DNA of 7,927 nt from JAYUHK01 sp043778415 (GTDB taxonomy: Bacteria; Bacteroidota; Bacteroidia; Chitinophagales; Saprospiraceae): NCBI GenBank assembly GCA_043778415.1, contig JAYWGG010000088.1:1-7927 (forward strand). The letters run 5' to 3'. The translations under genes were made by a program, and so were the position numbers. The notes beneath the pieces are model-generated. The model was not told the DNA's origin. It did not search any database and worked only from the letters and a program-made list of their open reading frames with translations. Position 1 is the stretch's first letter. Each line of letters opens with the position of its first letter. Shown piece by piece: positions 5,461 to 7,927 of the stretch.

Positions 5461-6738
5461 ATGAGAATCAAAAAATTTAAAATCGAAAATTTTCGTGGTT
5501 TTGAAGAATTAGAACTTGAGTTTAGCAGCACGTCGAATGTAGCGGTACTCATATCACAAAATGGTGGTGGAAAAACCAGTATTTTGGACGCTTTAAGATT
5601 GAGTTTAGGGCAAATAGTGTGTTTAATCGTCAAAAAAATAAATTATCTGTATGATAAAAATTTTGAAGATTTAATCACAGAAAAAGATATAAAAAGCGGC
5701 GCAGATCAGTATGTAGTCGAGGCTCTGATAGAAGAAACGCCCGAAAACCAGATTGTAACAAGAAATACGACAGAAACTTTGGAAAGTGAAGTCCACTCTG
5801 TAAGCTCTGGCGGATTGCATAATACACTCGATAATGAAGACTCAAATATACCTATTATAGCTTTTTATAACAGTTCTTTGTATTCGCTTTCGGGTGCCAA
5901 ACTTCCAGGATTCAAGTATAAACAGCAGCTGGCACTTTATAATAGCATGAATGCACCTTTCACCAAATTTATAGATTTTGTGACATGGTATATTTATGAA
6001 AAAAAAAATAGTGAAGTCCTAAAAACTCCAAGCAAAGCTATTCAGACTATCAATGATATTATGCTTCGCTTTTTAAATGAAGCAGACGAAAATCAGTTTG
6101 ATAATTTGGGACTAATCAAAAAAATGGATCCTCCAAATGATATTTTTGATATTGCAAAAGAAAATTTCAGTCTGTGTATCAATAAAAATGGTATTTTGCT
6201 TGATGTTGGGCAGCTTTCGGCTGGAGAAAAGCAAATGTTGATGTTAGTAATAGATATTGCGCGTCGCTTAATATTAGCTAATCCGAGTTTGGAAAATCCA
6301 CTTCTCGGTACTGGTATTGTGTTGATTGACGAAATTGAGCAACATTTACACCCTAAATGGCAGCGAAATATTATTCCAGCATTGACCCAAAATTTTCCGA
6401 ATATTCAGTTTATTGTGACTACTCACTCGCCGCAAGTCGTAAGCCAAGTACCCAACAAGAGTGTTTTTATATTACAAAATAACAGTTTGAAGGAAAATAA
6501 TTTTTATAACGAAGGGCGCGATAGTAATTTTGTTTTGGCAGATATTTTTGGTTTGTCACGGTTCACTGCGGAATATAAGGAGAAAAAAGATGAATTTTAT
6601 CAAATGTTAAACGAAAGAAATGCAGAAAACGCCAGAAAGATTCTGAACGAACTTGCAGAAAAGTGGGGTGAATTTGATACCGAAATTATTCGTGCGAATT
6701 TATATCTTCAAGACCTATTAGACGAAGTAGAAATATGA
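5461..6738 (+). CDS. ptuA: Septu anti-phage system ATPase PtuA (AAA/OLD-like)
   Basis: 425 residues with the ABC/SMC-type ATPase layout of RecF/OLD relatives. The N-terminal IENFRGFEELELEF strand pattern is typical. The Walker A is SQNGGGKTS at residues 32-40, where the usual first glycine is serine while K38 and T39 are kept. The ABC signature is QLSAGEKQ (251-258), Walker B is GIVLIDEIEQHLHP (285-298) with D290 and E291, and the switch histidine is in TTHSPQ (H322). The C-terminal part (EGRDSNFVLADIFG, then a helical tail about 370-425) fits PtuA, as in Septu and in the retron Ec78 ATPase. In Septu, PtuA assembles with the nuclease PtuB and is thought to hold it in check until infection. 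The stop overlaps the ptuB start (ATGA at 6735-6738), so translation is likely coupled. Codons and bases are clearly AT-rich (15 G/C in the first 60 bases against 29 of 60 at 4021-4080), consistent with transfer. Confidence 0.87.
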   Translation: MRIKKFKIENFRGFEELELEFSSTSNVAVLISQNGGGKTSILDALRLSLGQIVCLIVKKINYLYDKNFEDLITEKDIKSGADQYVVEALIEETPENQIVTRNTTETLESEVHSVSSGGLHNTLDNEDSNIPIIAFYNSSLYSLSGAKLPGFKYKQQLALYNSMNAPFTKFIDFVTWYIYEKKNSEVLKTPSKAIQTINDIMLRFLNEADENQFDNLGLIKKMDPPNDIFDIAKENFSLCINKNGILLDVGQLSAGEKQMLMLVIDIARRLILANPSLENPLLGTGIVLIDEIEQHLHPKWQRNIIPALTQNFPNIQFIVTTHSPQVVSQVPNKSVFILQNNSLKENNFYNEGRDSNFVLADIFGLSRFTAEYKEKKDEFYQMLNERNAENARKILNELAEKWGEFDTEIIRANLYLQDLLDEVEI

Positions 6739-7391
6739 AATTTATTGCAAAAGAATTGAAAAATGAGCCTGAAACTTTGATTAAGTTTAGGAAAACGCCC
6801 AATTCTTCCTATAGCGGCTTCGGAGATACAGACAAGTTGCTAAAAAAAGCACTTTGCAAAGAGCAAGGTTATATTTGCTGTTACTGTATGCGTAGAATTT
6901 CGGAGCAGTCAATGTGCGTAGAACACTATATCCCACAAAACAGGCATAAAGATTCGCCGTATTCCAAAAAAATACACAAAGAGAATGAGTTAAAATATCA
7001 AAATATGCTCGCCTCTTGCAACGATAAGAGCCACAGTTGTTCTGGAGAGAAAAAAAACAAACCATTATTAAAAGTGAACCCCTTGGATAAGAATATTGAA
7101 AATTTAGTTTCTTTCAAGAGTCAGTTTTTTTTTACAGACAATGATAAATTAGTAGAACATGACCTGTGTAAAGTCTTAAAACTTGGTTCAGATAGATTTG
7201 AAAACTGGCGGAGCGAGGTGTTGTACAAGGTCAGAGAAAACCTATCAAAAAATGCTAAACCATGGACAGCATCAGTGCTAAAAAAAGAACTCGAAAATTG
7301 GTCAAAACCTAATAAGCAAGGAGAGTATCGCCCGTTTTGTCGTGTAGCAATCGATTATCTTGAAGCAAAAATAAAGCAATTAGAAAAATAA
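6735..7391 (+). CDS. ptuB: Septu anti-phage system HNH endonuclease PtuB
   Basis: 218 residues. The N-terminal half holds a zinc-supported HNH nuclease core: CCYC (C48, C51), VEHYIPQ with E63 and H64, YQNMLASC with N90 and C95, and HSCSGEKKNK with C102 and K106/K107. This arrangement (CxxC, EHxxP, NxLxxC, C..xK) is that of the PtuB family of small HNH nucleases linked to PtuA-type ATPases. The C-terminal half (about 120-218) is helical with no motif I recognise and ends in a lysine-rich helix. It is expected to cut DNA when the PtuA complex is triggered by phage. It shares the overlap and AT-rich composition of ptuA. No reverse transcriptase or retron RNA lies next to it, so this is a stand-alone Septu pair and not a retron. 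Confidence 0.87.
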   Translation: MKFIAKELKNEPETLIKFRKTPNSSYSGFGDTDKLLKKALCKEQGYICCYCMRRISEQSMCVEHYIPQNRHKDSPYSKKIHKENELKYQNMLASCNDKSHSCSGEKKNKPLLKVNPLDKNIENLVSFKSQFFFTDNDKLVEHDLCKVLKLGSDRFENWRSEVLYKVRENLSKNAKPWTASVLKKELENWSKPNKQGEYRPFCRVAIDYLEAKIKQLEK

Positions 7392-7413
7392 AAAATTTAA
7401 AAAAATTATATCA

Positions 7414-7927
7414 ATGAAAAAATTACTTCTTCTCTTGACATTCGCTGTCACAGCAAACACTTTTTTTGCACAAAATGTAAAAAGATATGTTCTTCTCGAA
7501 CACTTTACAAATACGAATTGCAGTGTTTGTAAAAGTAAAAATCCTTCGCTCTACACGACCATTGCGCCTTATGCCGCCGACGTGCATCACGTTTCATTTC
7601 ACCCTTCTGTGCCTTACAGTTCTTGTGTTTTGTACCAGCAAAATCCGGTAGAAAACGATTCGAGAGCTAATTTTTATGGCGTAGATGGCACGCCGCGCGC
7701 CGTCCTCAATGGCGTTTCTGTCGCCGTAGGCTCACAGCTTTTGCCACTCGCGAGCCTCCAACCTACGCTCAATCAAACGAGTCCAATCGAGGTAAAAGTG
7801 ACAGAAAATGCTGGCACCAATCGGACAGCAAACATAAAAATAAAAACACTCGGAACTGCTCCAACCGCAAGCTATAAACTCTACGTCGCCGTAGTAGAAA
7901 AAGTCTTAAACCTGACAACCGCCAACG
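7414..7927 (+). CDS. Omp28-like secreted thioredoxin-fold protein, N-terminal part (3' end outside the window)
   Basis: The frame opens at ATG 7414 and is unbroken to the right edge, giving 171 residues. The N-terminus is a signal peptide: MKK, a leucine-rich core, and a probable cleavage after TFFA (residue 19). The mature part starts with VLLEHFTNTNCSVC, the sequence type seen at the start of Omp28-related proteins. C36-S-V-C39 occupies the place of the thioredoxin CxxC, and GVDGTPRAVLNG (residues 89-100, P94) that of the cis-proline loop. In Bacteroidota such proteins are exported across the inner membrane and often carry a T9SS domain at the C-terminus, which is not in the window. It starts 22 bp after ptuB, with no clear promoter of its own in that gap. 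Confidence 0.8.
   Translation, partial: MKKLLLLLTFAVTANTFFAQNVKRYVLLEHFTNTNCSVCKSKNPSLYTTIAPYAADVHHVSFHPSVPYSSCVLYQQNPVENDSRANFYGVDGTPRAVLNGVSVAVGSQLLPLASLQPTLNQTSPIEVKVTENAGTNRTANIKIKTLGTAPTASYKLYVAVVEKVLNLTTAN

Overview
The window looks like chromosomal DNA of an environmental member of the Bacteroidota. The evidence is a C-terminal type IX secretion (T9SS) sorting domain at the left end, an Omp28-like secreted protein at the right end, starts without Shine-Dalgarno sequences in AT-rich leaders, and matches to the Bacteroidota promoter consensus (TAnnTTTG at -7). The genus cannot be told from the sequence.

Layout. 1-347 is the end of a T9SS-exported protein. 348-593 is non-coding: two hairpin-forming repeats, a strong terminator-like hairpin and a 21-bp tandem repeat. 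594-2132 (+) encodes an FAD/NAD(P)H oxidoreductase whose reading frame is interrupted, without loss of frame, by two clusters of palindromic repeats. 2147-3970 (-) holds three tandem 199-residue paralogues with PD-(D/E)XK nuclease-like motifs, each 600 bp long, separated by 12 bp, with identical junctions. 4020-5411 (+) encodes a polytopic membrane protein with two 4Fe-4S ferredoxin motifs, diverging from the nuclease-like genes. 5461-7391 (+) is a two-gene unit with a 4-bp overlap, an ABC/OLD-type ATPase and an HNH nuclease, which I recognise as a Septu (PtuA/PtuB) anti-phage system. 7414 to the end is the start of a secreted Omp28-like, thioredoxin-fold protein.

How the parts may fit together. 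The flavoprotein and the membrane iron-sulfur protein are plausible partners in electron transfer between NAD(P)H and the membrane. The nuclease-like triplet lies between them on the opposite strand, and the Septu pair follows directly. Both nuclease blocks are more AT-rich than the redox genes, so the region reads as accessory, defence-type modules set among host redox and secretion genes. The Septu system is known. The nuclease-like triplet, with three fixed-length paralogues and no visible methylase or helicase partner, is the best candidate for something undescribed. The in-frame palindromic repeats in the flavoprotein are the most striking sequence-level oddity.
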